A stretch of 64,000 bases of DNA from NCBI GenBank assembly GCA_028023455.1, contig JAQFVV010012573.1:62001-126000 (forward strand), written 5' to 3'. The notes below the pieces were generated by a model. It worked only from the letters and a program-made list of their open reading frames with translations. It had not been told where the DNA came from and did no database searches. The number at the start of each line of letters is the position of its first letter. The first letter of the stretch is position 1. Below, one piece after another: positions 14,241 to 26,929 of this stretch. This stretch comes from Epiperipatus broadwayi (lineage: Eukaryota; Onychophora; Udeonychophora; Euonychophora; Peripatidae). The position numbers were made by a program, and so were the translations under genes.

Positions 14241-14514
14241 ATATTACAAATGGGGTTGAGTAATGGTTACATTATATTGAATAAAATATTGTTTTAAATA
14301 TAGGTGTTGATTTATATCCTGGTGCTTAAAGCCAGATGACACTCGGGATAATATTAGTGGAATAACAAAAAATTAAGTGTAAATATTTTATTGAAGGAAT
14401 ATAACTTTGTTAATAGAAAATGTGAATAAGTTTATGCATGAAATTTTGAATAGGTTTTCAAACAAGATCTATTTCTATTGAATTACTGATATGCTGGTTA
14501 AAGTTGATCTAAAT

Positions 14515-14858
14515 CAGGGGTCCCCAAAGTGGTTGATATAGCCCCCAGAGTAGATATGACATTGAGAGATTAATTCGGACTTGAGGTTGATGGGGAAAAA
14601 AATCACTAATATAATAAATAACTAAATTGTAATGATTTAAAATAATTTAATGCTATTTTATATGTATATAAAAAAGAAAAAAATTCAACTGTATTTTATG
14701 ATGGTTGTAAAAATGGTAATAATTGGAACTAAATCTAAAAGCCACATTAAAAGTTTTTTCAATCCTATCATAATTATGTAATAGTAAAGTAGAAGGGATT
14801 GATAAAAGATTGAGAAATTCTTCAAGAGATTGACTATCAAAAAGTGTGGGAACCCCCA
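14515..14858. mobile_element. hAT-type MITE
   Basis: Starts CAGGGGTCCCCAAAG and ends GTGTGGGAACCCCCA. The flanking octamers are atctaaat (14507-14514) and atataaat (14859-14866), an 8-bp target duplication with one mismatch. 344 bp, no coding capacity. Confidence 0.75.
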
Positions 14859-14866
14859 ATATAAAT

Positions 14867-16209
14867 ATTGGTAAAGAAATCTAAGAATTATACCAGCTTT
14901 TATAACTAATGTCTTTCAGAAAGGGCAATAGAGAACCAAGCTAGACTTTTCTCCTCACTATGCAGGATGGAGCTCAGAGGTGAAGTATTCCAGAGAATTG
15001 TACCCTGGCTGTAGATATTTTTAATAAGCAGTTAAGAAATAGAATTACTTTTATAAGGAGGACAGTGCAATGTTTTCATGGGTGTGGGTGGTAGGGATTC
15101 TTTTAAATATAAAAATACTTAGATATTTCCTATCTTTACTAGCAATTTAGCAGGATTATCCAAAAAAATAGTATGAAAACTTTTGAAAGAAGAAATTAAA
15201 AATTTATTAAATATTTAATTTTATTTAATTATTGTTTCAAAAATTAGATTTTTAAACAGTTTTATTTTAGCATGTTTTAATCTCAGGGTTTATTTTATAG
15301 AAATAAATGAATAAATCACCTAAGTTATTTACCAAACATGTCAAATGACTAAAATCTTATTTTGAAATTTATCTTGCACAAAGGTGGCTTAACCATGCAG
15401 CAGTTCTGGTTATTTGTAAAGCACAAGCTAAGCAAAGAAAATAATGAAAAACCTTCACATGAACTAATAATCACTTCAGGGAACAAGACTGGTATAATAG
15501 GAAGGACTAGCCCTCAAACCAGCAAAGCAATAGGACTGAATAGTTTTACCCAATTTACAAGAAGCAGAAAGGGGATGTAGGACTCGGTTTACAGATCTAC
15601 CTGGTCTTTATTATAAGTTATACAAACCTCCAAGGTTTATGAAGATAATGCAGATAGACACTGTAAATAATAAATATTATACAGCTTTATAAACATATAA
15701 ATACATATCTACCATTGATCAGAGACATTACTAAACTATTTATAACTTATAATTAGCATTGGGCCAGAAAATATTTCAGTTAGTAGGAAATATTTGTGCT
15801 TCAAGCAGATCAAATTAAAGATTAATTAAATTGATATAATTAAAGATTGGTTCCTGTTCCAGAAATAGAATATCTTTAATAGTAACTAGATTGATCTAAA
15901 AATTTCCATGACTATAGCGTTACTACTTGGGAATGGTTCAGTACAGGATAAAAGTTCACGTGTGAAAAGTGACATTAATGCATACACTCACACCATCAGT
16001 TGATTCATGTTGTAACCAAGGCACTTTAAGGTTCAAGAAGACTGTGGATGTATCTAGTAAACACCACTGAAGATTAAAAAAAAATGGACAGAGAAACTTT
16101 TACAGGCCACACTAGTCTTGTTATGATTTAATATTATTATATGTAAGTGCTATTAATATTGAGTAAATGTTAGATATTTATCATTAACTTATTGGCAAAT
16201 AAATGTTAA
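14867..16209. other. Non-coding sequence of slightly higher complexity
   Basis: 15360-15620 is less A/T-biased and open for 72 codons on the plus strand, but no motif is recognised. It may be an old repeat or gene fragment. Confidence 0.4.
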
Positions 16210-17260
16210 TAATTTCTTATGTTACATTTTTTTCTGCTTGTCAGTCCACTTTTACCATGACTGCAATAATCATGGTGCACTACACAGCATTCACACAAAG
16301 TAAATTTTTTAGAATTCATAAAATTAACAAGCATAAAAAAATAATAATAATAAACAATCAAGTTGGTAATATAAAAGAAATTCAATAAATGAACTACATC
16401 AACTTTAAACTTAAGGTTTATTTTTTCAAAATTTTAAAAGAAATCTTACCATGGTATAGAGCTAGCTTTATATTCAGTATAAACTTCCATTACTATTCTG
16501 TATGGGACACATCCTGTGATATCTATTATCCATTCAATTTGTAGAACTAATCTGGAAAATTATTCTTTTCAATATTCTTTCTATGGTACATTCTTCATAG
16601 GCATAGATGAGTTTTAATTTATCCAAGAATTGTGACATTTATGGGTCAATCTTTAGGGAGTTCTATGAGATGTTACATATCTATGATTGGCCAATATACA
16701 TTTAAATTAATCAGCAATGCATTTTTTCACCAAATAGTTGGCCAAGAAATTTTTATTTCTTTTAGGTAGGATTATATTTGCTAGCACATTTCTTTATAGG
16801 ATAGTTCTAACTATTGTTCAGTCCACTGACAACTTCTAAACTGATTACTTTTTTAAAAAAATCATCCATTTCAATAATAAAGATGCCCCCTTCCCCCTAC
16901 TTCCTTATATTCAATCTTTCCATTTTTGCTTTTAATTAAAAATATATAATTATTACTCAAATTTTTTAAATCTTTAATTATAATTACATAAGAGACATGT
17001 AGATTCATTTTTTATTTACAAATCTAAATTGTAAATTGGTTTTTTTTTTTTAAAGTTATATAGTTTAAATTTATTTTAGGTTATTTTTAAATATATCATT
17101 ACATGGATTAAATTCCTTTACTGACAGTTATTTTGATATGTTTGGTCTTTAAACCATTTAAAGTAAACAATATAAATCAGTGCACACATCCCTTTATTAT
17201 TCTTTTTTAAATAATTTTTGATAACTCACTAAAGCTTATTATTTCAATTTTATTGTTGAA
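16210..17260. repeat. ~1 kb direct repeat, copy A of second pair
   Basis: Matches 19250-20320. Shared blocks include ATAAACTTCCATTACTA, GGCACACATCCTGTGATA-like (GGGACACATCC against GGAGCACATCC), AACACATTTCTTTATAGGA and CATTACATGGATTAAATT. Diverged by indels. Confidence 0.7.
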
Positions 17261-17999
17261 AGGTTTCCAGCATTATTCCCCCACCCCCACCCCAAATTAA
17301 AAAAAAAAAATGTGACAAAAAGAAAAAAAATTAAATATCATACTTCTCATTCTATCCTTTCCATACTCATATACATCATAAATTTTTCTTTACACTTTTT
17401 CTTAATATTGCAAGACTACACAGAAATTTTTGATCAACAAACAGCTCTTTATGCAGTTGCACCAGCTCTTATACACATTAATCAATCACATAATGATAAC
17501 ACTAGTTGAGCTATCTTTCAGTTACCAAAACTGAGACATAGCAAAGTAATTCTTGATCATGAATATATTAAAAGCTAGTGGTTATATTCAACCCTCTCAC
17601 TGGGTCTAATACCATAAGTGTAGCCTGATAACTTATATATTTATTAAAATGTACCTAATCACGGATTGATATATAGATACAATATCTCTACTGAGCAGCC
17701 ATGTTAAATAAATTAGTGTCCCCTAAAAACAAAATGTGGCTTTATTATGAATCACCACCATACATATCAAATAAACATACTTCTCCAACCTAAAGGCATA
17801 TCCCAACAAGACATATCATCCATGGCACACGAATCTTTCATATGATCAGTCTAGAAAAAGCTTTGTTGATTTTTTGTTTCATGATTAAACAACTCAGTTA
17901 TATTCCAAAAAGCATTGTTGCTCTGTTGTCCAACAATAGTATTTTTATGAACTATCATACGAGTTGAAATTTTTTTTTATAAAAATGAACAAAATTACT

Positions 18000-18443
18000 A
18001 ACATCAAATATTGGAGCATTTTTTCCAAAAAAAAAAAAAAATCATCCATTTCAACATATTCTGGGTCAACATTTCAGGCTTTTCTTATTCACTTAAGATT
18101 TAATCTTGATCTTTTCTCCCAGTACTTCTTCACAAACTCCTGTAATCATTTATTTCCTCAAACTTATTTTTTGTTGTCACTCAGTGAGCTTTTTCCACAT
18201 TTCACTTGTTTTGAAGGTTCCTTAAATCTTTCATTTTTCTGTTGCACTTTCTGTATGGCTTTTTCATTTCTTATTGACTTTGATTAAATTATACATTTCC
18301 ATTTTTCAATTAAGAATGGTGTTGCTTCAACAGGTTTAACTTTTGTTGTTCCAGCTCTCTGTTAGCAATTCTGCCTCTTGCATTGCCAGTTTCTCTATGA
18401 TTGACTCTTGTTCCATTTTTTTCTTTATTGATTTGATGTTCAT
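18000..18443 (-). pseudogene. Broken coiled-coil-like coding sequence, minus strand
   Basis: Minus frames give MNIKSIKKKMEQESIIEKLA then MQEAELLTESWNN, a +1 slip to KVKPVEATPFLIEKWK, and then NEKAIQKVQQKNERFKEPSK followed by QVKCGKSSLSDNKK. This is charged, helix-rich text without a recognised family. Like the plus-strand example at 12008-12650 it is bracketed by ~1-kb direct repeats. Confidence 0.35.
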
Positions 18444-19249
18444 TTAATGTTTACTTCTATTATTTAACATATATTATTTTGTAGTCTTTGGGTTGTATGG
18501 AAGATAAAGACATAATAACCCCCCTATGATATAAAAAATCAGAGTTTAGTGTACCAATCTTTACATAAATATACAAATCTCTCCAGAAATATGCCTAAAC
18601 TCACACCCATGCCACTTTCAAACTCTTTTACCTGCTTGACACTCTCAACTCCTAGTTGCCCTTAACATTATTGATCAGTCTACTTATATTTAAGTGCCAA
18701 TCACTTCTTCCATTCCAAATAAATTTTCCTATTTCATAGCTTATTTTAATAAACGTGTATATACACACAAAAACACATATACTGCATTTCCATTAATGTA
18801 TTCTAACAAATTATAATGGATTTTTTTTATACCTACTAAAAATGGGTCATTTATTTTTTTCAGTCTATGTTGGGCATCATTTTTGTAATGATAATATATA
18901 GGGAATAGTTTTCAATGTAACCATCATACAATTATTTAGAAAGTAGATAATGATGGCAATGATTGAGCCTAAAGACATCTGAAAATCAGCATTTAGGTTT
19001 TCCCCCACCCAGAATTAAATTTATTGTTATTGAAAAAATGAAAAGATATGTTTACAACCTTTATCTGAGCACCATCTTTTTACATGAAAAGAAAAATTCT
19101 GAATGGACCAATCTCAATTATCCCTGTTTCCCCAATTCCCATTAACAGTCAGTATTTTCTTAATGATTAAGGGGAAATTGTATGTGATAGTGCGAACATT
19201 TGAATGAAATCTGAAATATAAAAGGGCAATGACAATTTGTATTTTATAA

Positions 19250-20320
19250 AATAATTTATTTACATGATATCCTTAACTCACACAAAGTAAAAATAAATAA
19301 AATTGGAAGTCATAAAATTAATGAAATATAATAAATAGATTACACTGATTTTGAAACCTAAAACAAATTACTAATATAAAAGAAATGAAATACAATAAAT
19401 GGATTACACTGACTTGGAACTTTTTAAGAATATTTTTTTTTTAAAGTTTAAAAAAAAAAAAGCATTATGGTATATAGCTAGCATTATACTCAGTATACTT
19501 ATAAACTTCCATTACTAATCAGTATGGAGCACATCCTGTGATAACCATTATCCAATTTGTACAATTATTTAACTGGCAAACTATTCCTTCTTGACATTCT
19601 TTTCTTAAATATTCAATAGCAAATAATCACGTGGTACACATTCTTTGTGGGCATACAATAAGTTTTAATATAATCAGGTGTGTGGTATTTACAGATCAAA
19701 CTCTAGGCAATTCACAAGATAATTATATCTGTGAATGGCTCGCATATTTTTAAATCAATTGGCATCCATTTATTGCTTTTTTTTTCAGCAAGTAGCTGGC
19801 TATGAATAGTTTTTTATTTATTTTAATACAGATTATATTTTCTAACACATTTCTTTATAGGAGTTATTTTTAACTACGGTTCACTCCATTGGCAACTTCT
19901 AATCCAATTATGTTTTTTAAATCAGCCACTCCAATGATAAAGAATGCGTTCTTCCTTTCTTTTCAAGAATTCTTCCAACATTTTTCTTTAACAGATTACT
20001 GAACTTTTTTTATCTTAAAATTTTTTTTAGTTAAATTACAATTACATATCAGATTAGTAAATTCATTTTTTGTTATCTACAAATCTAACAGTTTGTTTAA
20101 AATTAAAACATCATTACATGGATTAAATTTCTTTACTGAAATTTATTTTAATAAGTTTTATTTGTTTTTATTTATTTCATCCAAGTAATACACTCTTACA
20201 TACATATGGGTACATTATAAGCAAACACTATGAATCAGAGCAGTCATCCCTTATTTAATTAGTTTTTTCTAACAATTATCAATAACTTACTAAAACTTAT
20301 TGCTTCATTAATGTACTGCT
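19250..20320. repeat. ~1 kb direct repeat, copy B of second pair
   Basis: Second copy of the block at 16210-17260, about 3.05 kb downstream in the same orientation. The 2 kb between the copies contains minus-strand coding remnants. Confidence 0.7.
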
Positions 20321-23300
20321 AAACAATTATTTTTCAGGCTCTACTTCCAATATTACAATATAGACTATTAAATAATTATGTGCCTATCTTCCTTCTTTTC
20401 AAGATTACACTTGTTCGTATATAAAAGTTTGTAAATTTCTATGTATATAAATTTTTGAAAAATTAATAAATCTATAAGAATTAAAGAATTTAAGATTTTA
20501 GAAAGTATTTTATATAACAATCTAGTCTTTTGCCTGTCATTCAGAATTTTCAACCATTTTAAAACTTTTTTTGGTTACAAACTATTATATATGTGTAATT
20601 TATTAAAATTATACTTAGATATATGTAATATATGTGTCAAAAATTCTGCAACTAAACGTGTATGTATGTACAAAAATTCAATCACAACAATTAATTTAAT
20701 TCTGTTTTTATTTTGATTCAAACCATGAGCATGGAAAATTAATATATATATTAGTCTTATTCAAAAGATCATAATTTTGTTACCAAATGACATGAGAAGT
20801 GACCAAATGCAATAATTTTTATCCCATGCACCTTCCATTAATGTAATAAAGGAAATATATATAATATTAATGAAAAGATATATATATTTTTTCCCTTATA
20901 GAGAGATAAATTGTATAGAAATATAAAAATAATAATAATAAAAAAAAAATTGAGTGAAATTTAGGATTATACCTTAAAATTTACTATACTGAAATTTTTA
21001 TGAATATGAATTAAGAAAAGTGACAACGCCAGCTTTATACAAATAAAAAAATAACAAAAACAATATCAAATCAGTTCATTATTTTTTTTCACATCATGGA
21101 AATATAAACTTCAACAATGTACTAAGATAGCTTATGTAAATATATAATTGGGAAAAAAAAAGTTATACATTAAGCAATCTCATATATTTTTTTCTTGTTA
21201 AAAAACAAAAATAAAAAAAAAACAAGCACAACACATTGGCCACATATAATTATGCCATATTTTTAAAACTAAAAAATTATTAATAGATAAACTTTTTTTT
21301 TTTGTTAAACATAACTCACATCAAACTTTATATTAATATAGATACAAATACATATGCACCAGAATACAATATTAAATTAAATTGATACAAATTAAAGAAA
21401 AAGAAAGAAAAAAAATATTTTTTTCGCTATAAATATAAAAAAATTCTTTTCTAGACATCAATGATATGAAATAGAAACTTTAGAGAAAGTAATCAAAGTT
21501 CATGTAAGTAGTTAGAATTTTTTTAAAAGAACTAGTAATGTCGAATGATTAAAAATAAGCATTTCAACATTTTATAAGCAATGAGCCAATCAAATTGTAA
21601 GTTGATCTATCAAATATTAAATATTTTTATATATATGTTGAAAAAAAGTTAATGGGAAGCCATTTTATGCATTATGATAATTTACAATAGAGGGGCAGTC
21701 TAGATATAAATCTATACATAATACTGTTAAATGAGTAGCTGAAAATTACACAAAAAATTACATTTATATGTAAATTATATATAATTCAACTAGTATAGTG
21801 AAAAAAAAAAATCCTGATAAATGCTCAAATAAAAAACAATTCTTTGACTGATTAAATATACATTTTTCGTTTTTCAATAATATCATCATATGATGTGCGA
21901 CTTTGTAAATTTAGATTCATTATAATATTTGAGTCATTAATTTAGACACAACACATATGGATAAATTTACACATATAATTAATAAACATGCTCCACATCA
22001 ACATGCAATAAATATTAACTTAAGGAACATTTGTGAGCAATAATATTTAAAATAAAAGATTACAGAAATAATTTAAAATGGCAGAAATTATTTCTGTATA
22101 TATTTTTCTCTTTTGTTTTTCTTTCTTGTTCTAGAATTTTTGCAGCAAACAAAAAATATATATATAAATATTGTAAACATGTATTCAAAACTATTTTTCT
22201 CAATGGAAGAGTAGTAATAATAATAATAGTAATGATAATGATGATAATTTCTGTTCCAAGGGTCTTGAGCTAATTATCCAGAAGATTAACAAGGAGAGAT
22301 TGGCTCAAGATTCTTCGAACAGACAGCCCAGAGAAGTTGCACTAATAATTTAAAAATTACCAATATTACAACTTACTTTTAAACTATAAATTTTATTATT
22401 TATATATAGGTAAACTTGTATATGTGTGTACATATTAGTAACCAACTATATAAAAATGAGTTGACATTGCCTTTAGGTGTATGTTGCAAGCATGATTTAA
22501 ATATTTCTTAATGAACCAAGAAGTCATGTAGCATTATGGTCAATAAATAAGCTGACTCAAAAAAAAAAAAAAAAACTTATTGATCAAAATTAAATAAGGA
22601 AGTTTATTTTGATCACATCCATATCAACAAGAACTAATAATTATAAAATATATGCATGTTCTATACATATTCTATATATACACACATAGGTAATACATAG
22701 ACATATAAACATGTGTGTATATATATATAGTGATCAAGAAAAAGGAATAAGAAAATATTTCTAAGACAAAAAAAAATTTAGATAAAACTAAAAATATTTT
22801 GTGTGACTGATTATATAGTAATTCATATATTTTAATGAAAATAAACATTAGAAAAAAAAAGGCAAATATTTAAAGGCTACTTTTTTGCTATTAATAAGAA
22901 AATACTTACTGTACATATAAAAAGTTTAGCAAAAAGAAAGGTATTTTTTTCAAAAATTAAAATCTAAAGGGCCCCTCAATTGTAACATTTTAATTTAAAG
23001 TAAGAACTAGATAAAAATAAAATTAATTTATTTGCTTAAATTATTATTTCATAAAGATGCTTCCCCCTTTAACTTACAAAATAAAGCATATATAATAATC
23101 TCATAATATAAAGATATACTAAGAATTAGTAAAAAAAAAAAAACCTTTAAAATTCCAAGCATTAAAAAAAAAACCCTCAAGGAATTAAAAAAACCAATGA
23201 ATTTTCTAATGTCCATACATAGAAAGAGAAAATTAGAAAGAATGAAAAATATGAGTTATAACTGGTCAGTGACATTTTGGACTAAAATGCAATATAAATG

Positions 23301-25919
23301 TTAAAATTTCTTTTAATAGCTATACTATTAAAATAAAATGAAAAAGAGTGAGAACACAAAAATTAACTGAAATTTTAAAAATTATTTCACAGCCTATTTT
23401 TGAAATTCGATTTACCAACTTAACAAAGTAAATTAATCATTAAAAAAAAAAATCATTGAATCAATAAAGTTTAAATTGCTATGTGATATAACCATATTAT
23501 ATAGGTAATTTAGAATTAAAAACACACACACACAAGAACTTAACATACATACACATAGTTCATTAAAGAGTAAAAAAAAAATAATAACAATAAAAATGGT
23601 AATATGTTTATGACTTATTTTGGTATTAGAAAATTAATAACAACTGACATCAATAAAACATTATAAAGCCATATTCTCAATATTTTTTTTTTAAACATAT
23701 TTTTTTTTACATTTACTTATTTATTTCATTATTAAGTAAAAAAAAAAATCTATATGTATGTATTCAGTGCATTATATATATATTCACACATACATACATT
23801 TATATATGTAAATAAAATAGTGTATTACATGAGTGTGTGTATGTCATATACACAACCCTCATGAGTAATGAATATGAAGAATTTTAATATTGATTTCAAT
23901 ATTATATGTTATTTTGACTATATATATATATTTTTTTATACTTTAAAAAAAAAAATTAACAAAAAGTTAAAAAAACAAAAACAGAAAAAGCAAAAAAACT
24001 TCTGGATAAACACTACAAATGAACCGGGATCGGGACTGCCTAACAACTAGTGCGAACAGTCTTGGTCCCCTCCTGGCTTAAGAACATATATTTCGCCAAT
24101 ATGAGGAGACAATTGAGGTACAAGGTTTTAATTCTGCTCATCAGTTTTTTTAAGCCATTTTAATTCTGCAGACAAAACCAACAGCAAAATGAATCAGAGT
24201 ATAAAAAAGATTATAGCACATTAATTTCAAGATTTATATGTATTATTGTAAATATTAAATAATAAAAAATTATATATATTTCAAAACAAATGTTATAATG
24301 GAAATAAATAATCATGTATGGTATCAACAAAAAATTCTACAATTTCAGTAATAGCTGTAAAGTTCTGATTTGCATAATTAAACAGTTTAAAATAAATCTG
24401 ATGCAGGCTAACAGAATTTTTTTTTTTCTTTTTAATATACGTCTATATTTGCAAACAGATTTTTTTACTTAAAAAATAGAAAGAAAAAAAACCTTAAAAC
24501 AAAAACTTAATAAAAATCCCCAACCAATTAATTTAATCAAAGATACTTATAAAACAAAAATAAAAAATGATAAAAAAAAAATAAAATAAAACGTTGCTGT
24601 ACATCATAAATCATATGCTTCTACAAGACTACAAAAAAAAAAAGTACACAATAGAGGACGTTTATAACCACAAAGTTCTACATGTTTAAAAACAATAAAT
24701 GAAATAAATACTGAATTTATCTCTTAAAGACAGCCAACTGGTCACTTTGAAAACTAATATACAAAGAAACCAATTCTGTGGAAATATGTAATTTCTCTAA
24801 AACTACAAATCCATTCATATATAGAAAGATTATAAACAAACCAAGACTTATAGGTTATCTGCTTTTATTTATACTTATTCTGATCTGGATAGATATATTA
24901 AAAATATATATATATATAATTATTTCTATTTTTTTTTTTTTCCTTTTTTTACTTTTTCTTCCTATTTTTTTTTTTAAATGGTTTCTTTTCACATAAATAT
25001 TATTTAGAAATAATAAAAAGAAAGCAATGGCAATCTGTCACTAGGTTAATTACAGGATTAGAATGATTAAACTGAAAAAAAAAAAAAACTTTTTTTATCC
25101 CCTATTGGCTTTCTGTTGAAATTAGAAATTAGCCATATAACATAAAATTGAAAACCAATAGGAAAAACATGATATTTTGATGTCTAATATGTGTGAGTAT
25201 ATATATAATACATGAACACACATATAAATCCCACATAGATAAGACTAAAAAAAAAAAAGAAAGAAGAAGTAAAAAGGGCAGCCATTATAAAGATACATAA
25301 ATAGTAGGCAAAATATTTTTACATCTACAACTGAACAATAATTGATAACAGAGAATCAAATAAATAAACATTGCACCATAATTATATGCACACTGATAAA
25401 TATACTATTTTTAAATATAATATTTAACAATCAAAACTTGTCTAACTACATTGAAGAGAAGAATAAAGAATTTATAAAAAAAAATAAAATAAAAAACAGC
25501 AATTTTGAAATTTGAGATTTTTTTTTTTTTAATTACTATTATTTGGGCTGTGTTCCAAACAAACCCATGATTTATACAATTGCATTATTTCATTTATTAG
25601 TATTATTATTATTACTATTTTTTTTCTTTTTTTTTTTAAAATATAATAAAAAATTAACTACAATAAATTTCACACATACACACATAAAAAAAATAAAGAA
25701 AATAGTGTGTAAAATTGAATACATTAATTTGCAGTCATTAATTCAAACAGAAAATACCTTAAACAATTAAGCAAATGTAAAAATTGCTTTTGCCAAATAT
25801 TTAAGCTTATCAACTAAATGAGCTGTTTCTATTAATTAGAAAGAACAAAACTATTTTTTCCCCTTTACTGTTTCATCAGTATTATTACTAAAACTAAAAA
25901 AAAGAAAAATTTAAGCCTG
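20321..25919. other. A-rich region 3' of PEX5, likely including its 3' UTR
   Basis: Dominated by A and T runs and TATA-type microsatellites on the plus strand (hence T-rich on the PEX5 sense strand). The UTR end cannot be placed. An 8-bp-stem palindrome (TCTTGAGC at 22263 and GCTCAAGA at 22303) and the GC-rich hairpin at 24026-24069 are the only structured islands seen. Confidence 0.5.
24026..24069 (+). other. GC-rich RNA-type hairpin in an A-rich region
   Basis: GGGATCGGGACTG (24026-24038) can pair along all 13 positions with CAGTCTTGGTCCC (24057-24069) if G-U pairs are allowed (three of them), around an 18-nt loop. On the minus strand those three become A-C mismatches. It lies about 1.85 kb beyond the PEX5 stop, in sequence otherwise nearly pure A/T. 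Confidence 0.5.
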
Positions 25920-26121
25920 TCAAGAATTCATATTAAATTCAGTATTAAGGCGCTGCAGATCACGTTGTTCTACAGCCGAAAATAAGTCAGTTCGGCTCAT
26001 TAAAGATAATACCATTCGGAGAGTTGTCCAAATGTTACTGGACATAACTGCTTTCTGACCAGAAAGTCCACGACTTTCATTTTGTTGATTCAATGCTGAC
26101 AAAAAATGTTCAACAGCCTCC
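25920..26121 (-). CDS. PEX5: PEX5 terminal coding exon (last TPR, C-terminal helical bundle, stop codon)
   Basis: This is the last coding exon. Its first base completes the split arginine codon, and it then reads EAVEHFLSALNQQNESRG, a loop, MSSNIWTTLRMVLSLM and a helical tail ending EFNMNS before TGA at 25922-25920. The first part finishes the last TPR. The SRG loop and the NIW.TLR..LS motif form the C-terminal bundle that closes over bound PTS1 cargo in characterised PEX5 structures. The acceptor on the minus strand is a long T-run followed by AG. The end sits close to that of vertebrate PEX5, so the protein looks complete here. The 3' UTR must run below 25919; minus-strand AATAAA candidates exist (for example at 25598-25593), but the region is so A/T-rich that none is convincing. 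Confidence 0.95.
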
Positions 26122-26929
26122 CTAAAAAAAAAAAAAAGTAATTATACATGTATGCATAATTAATAAAAATAATAGCAATATATATAATAATAATTCTTTT
26201 AACTCACAAGAAATATTTAGTGAACCAGGACATTTGTTATAAATTCTCAAATGCACATAAAACAAATATAAACAGCATTTTATGAAGATTTTTTCTTTTT
26301 TATCTACAATTGACAAAGAGCTACAAGATTAAACACTACTATAATGATTACAATGTTTTTTGAGTAATGTATGTTAATATAAAACAACATTTAGTCAGGG
26401 TTTTTTTTTTGGAAGGGGGGATGTTTAAAATTCAGGTATGTTATTATTTATTTTTAATTTAAAAATTATACAAAAGGAGGCAGAAGGAAGTTTGCTATTA
26501 AGTGAAAGTATAACCTTTGATTTAGTTTTGAAGGAATTGAGAAGGGCAAATTTCTAATGTCCATTTCATAAGTTCTAGTTATTGCACCTATTATTACTAA
26601 ATAATGATTATTCACAAATAAATAAAACTGAATCAACAAACATCAGATAGAATGGTGAGTTTATTGACTTCTTTTACTTCCAAGTTTAAGATCAAAAAAC
26701 ATCATGAATTTTTTTCTTAGTTGTTTGATAGTTTATAATTGAAATATCAGATGACTAGTTTTGAAGACAAAGATAAATGTGTGTGTGAAATATTGTTTTT
26801 TTAACACACATTTACAATGATGATAGATAAAACTAAATTATGGTTCTAATTCCATGAAGTTGTGTACTCATCAGTTAAGACAGTGGTTAGCAGCTAAATG
26901 CAGAGGGTAATGAACTCTAATCATGGATC

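Noticed and set aside
15362-15580. 72-codon plus-strand frame of normal-looking composition
   Set aside because: No recognisable domain, no splice context or promoter I could support; left as a possible old repeat.
25593-25598. PEX5 polyadenylation signal (AATAAA on the minus strand)
   Set aside because: The hexamer occurs by chance many times in this A/T-rich region, so I did not call it as a feature.
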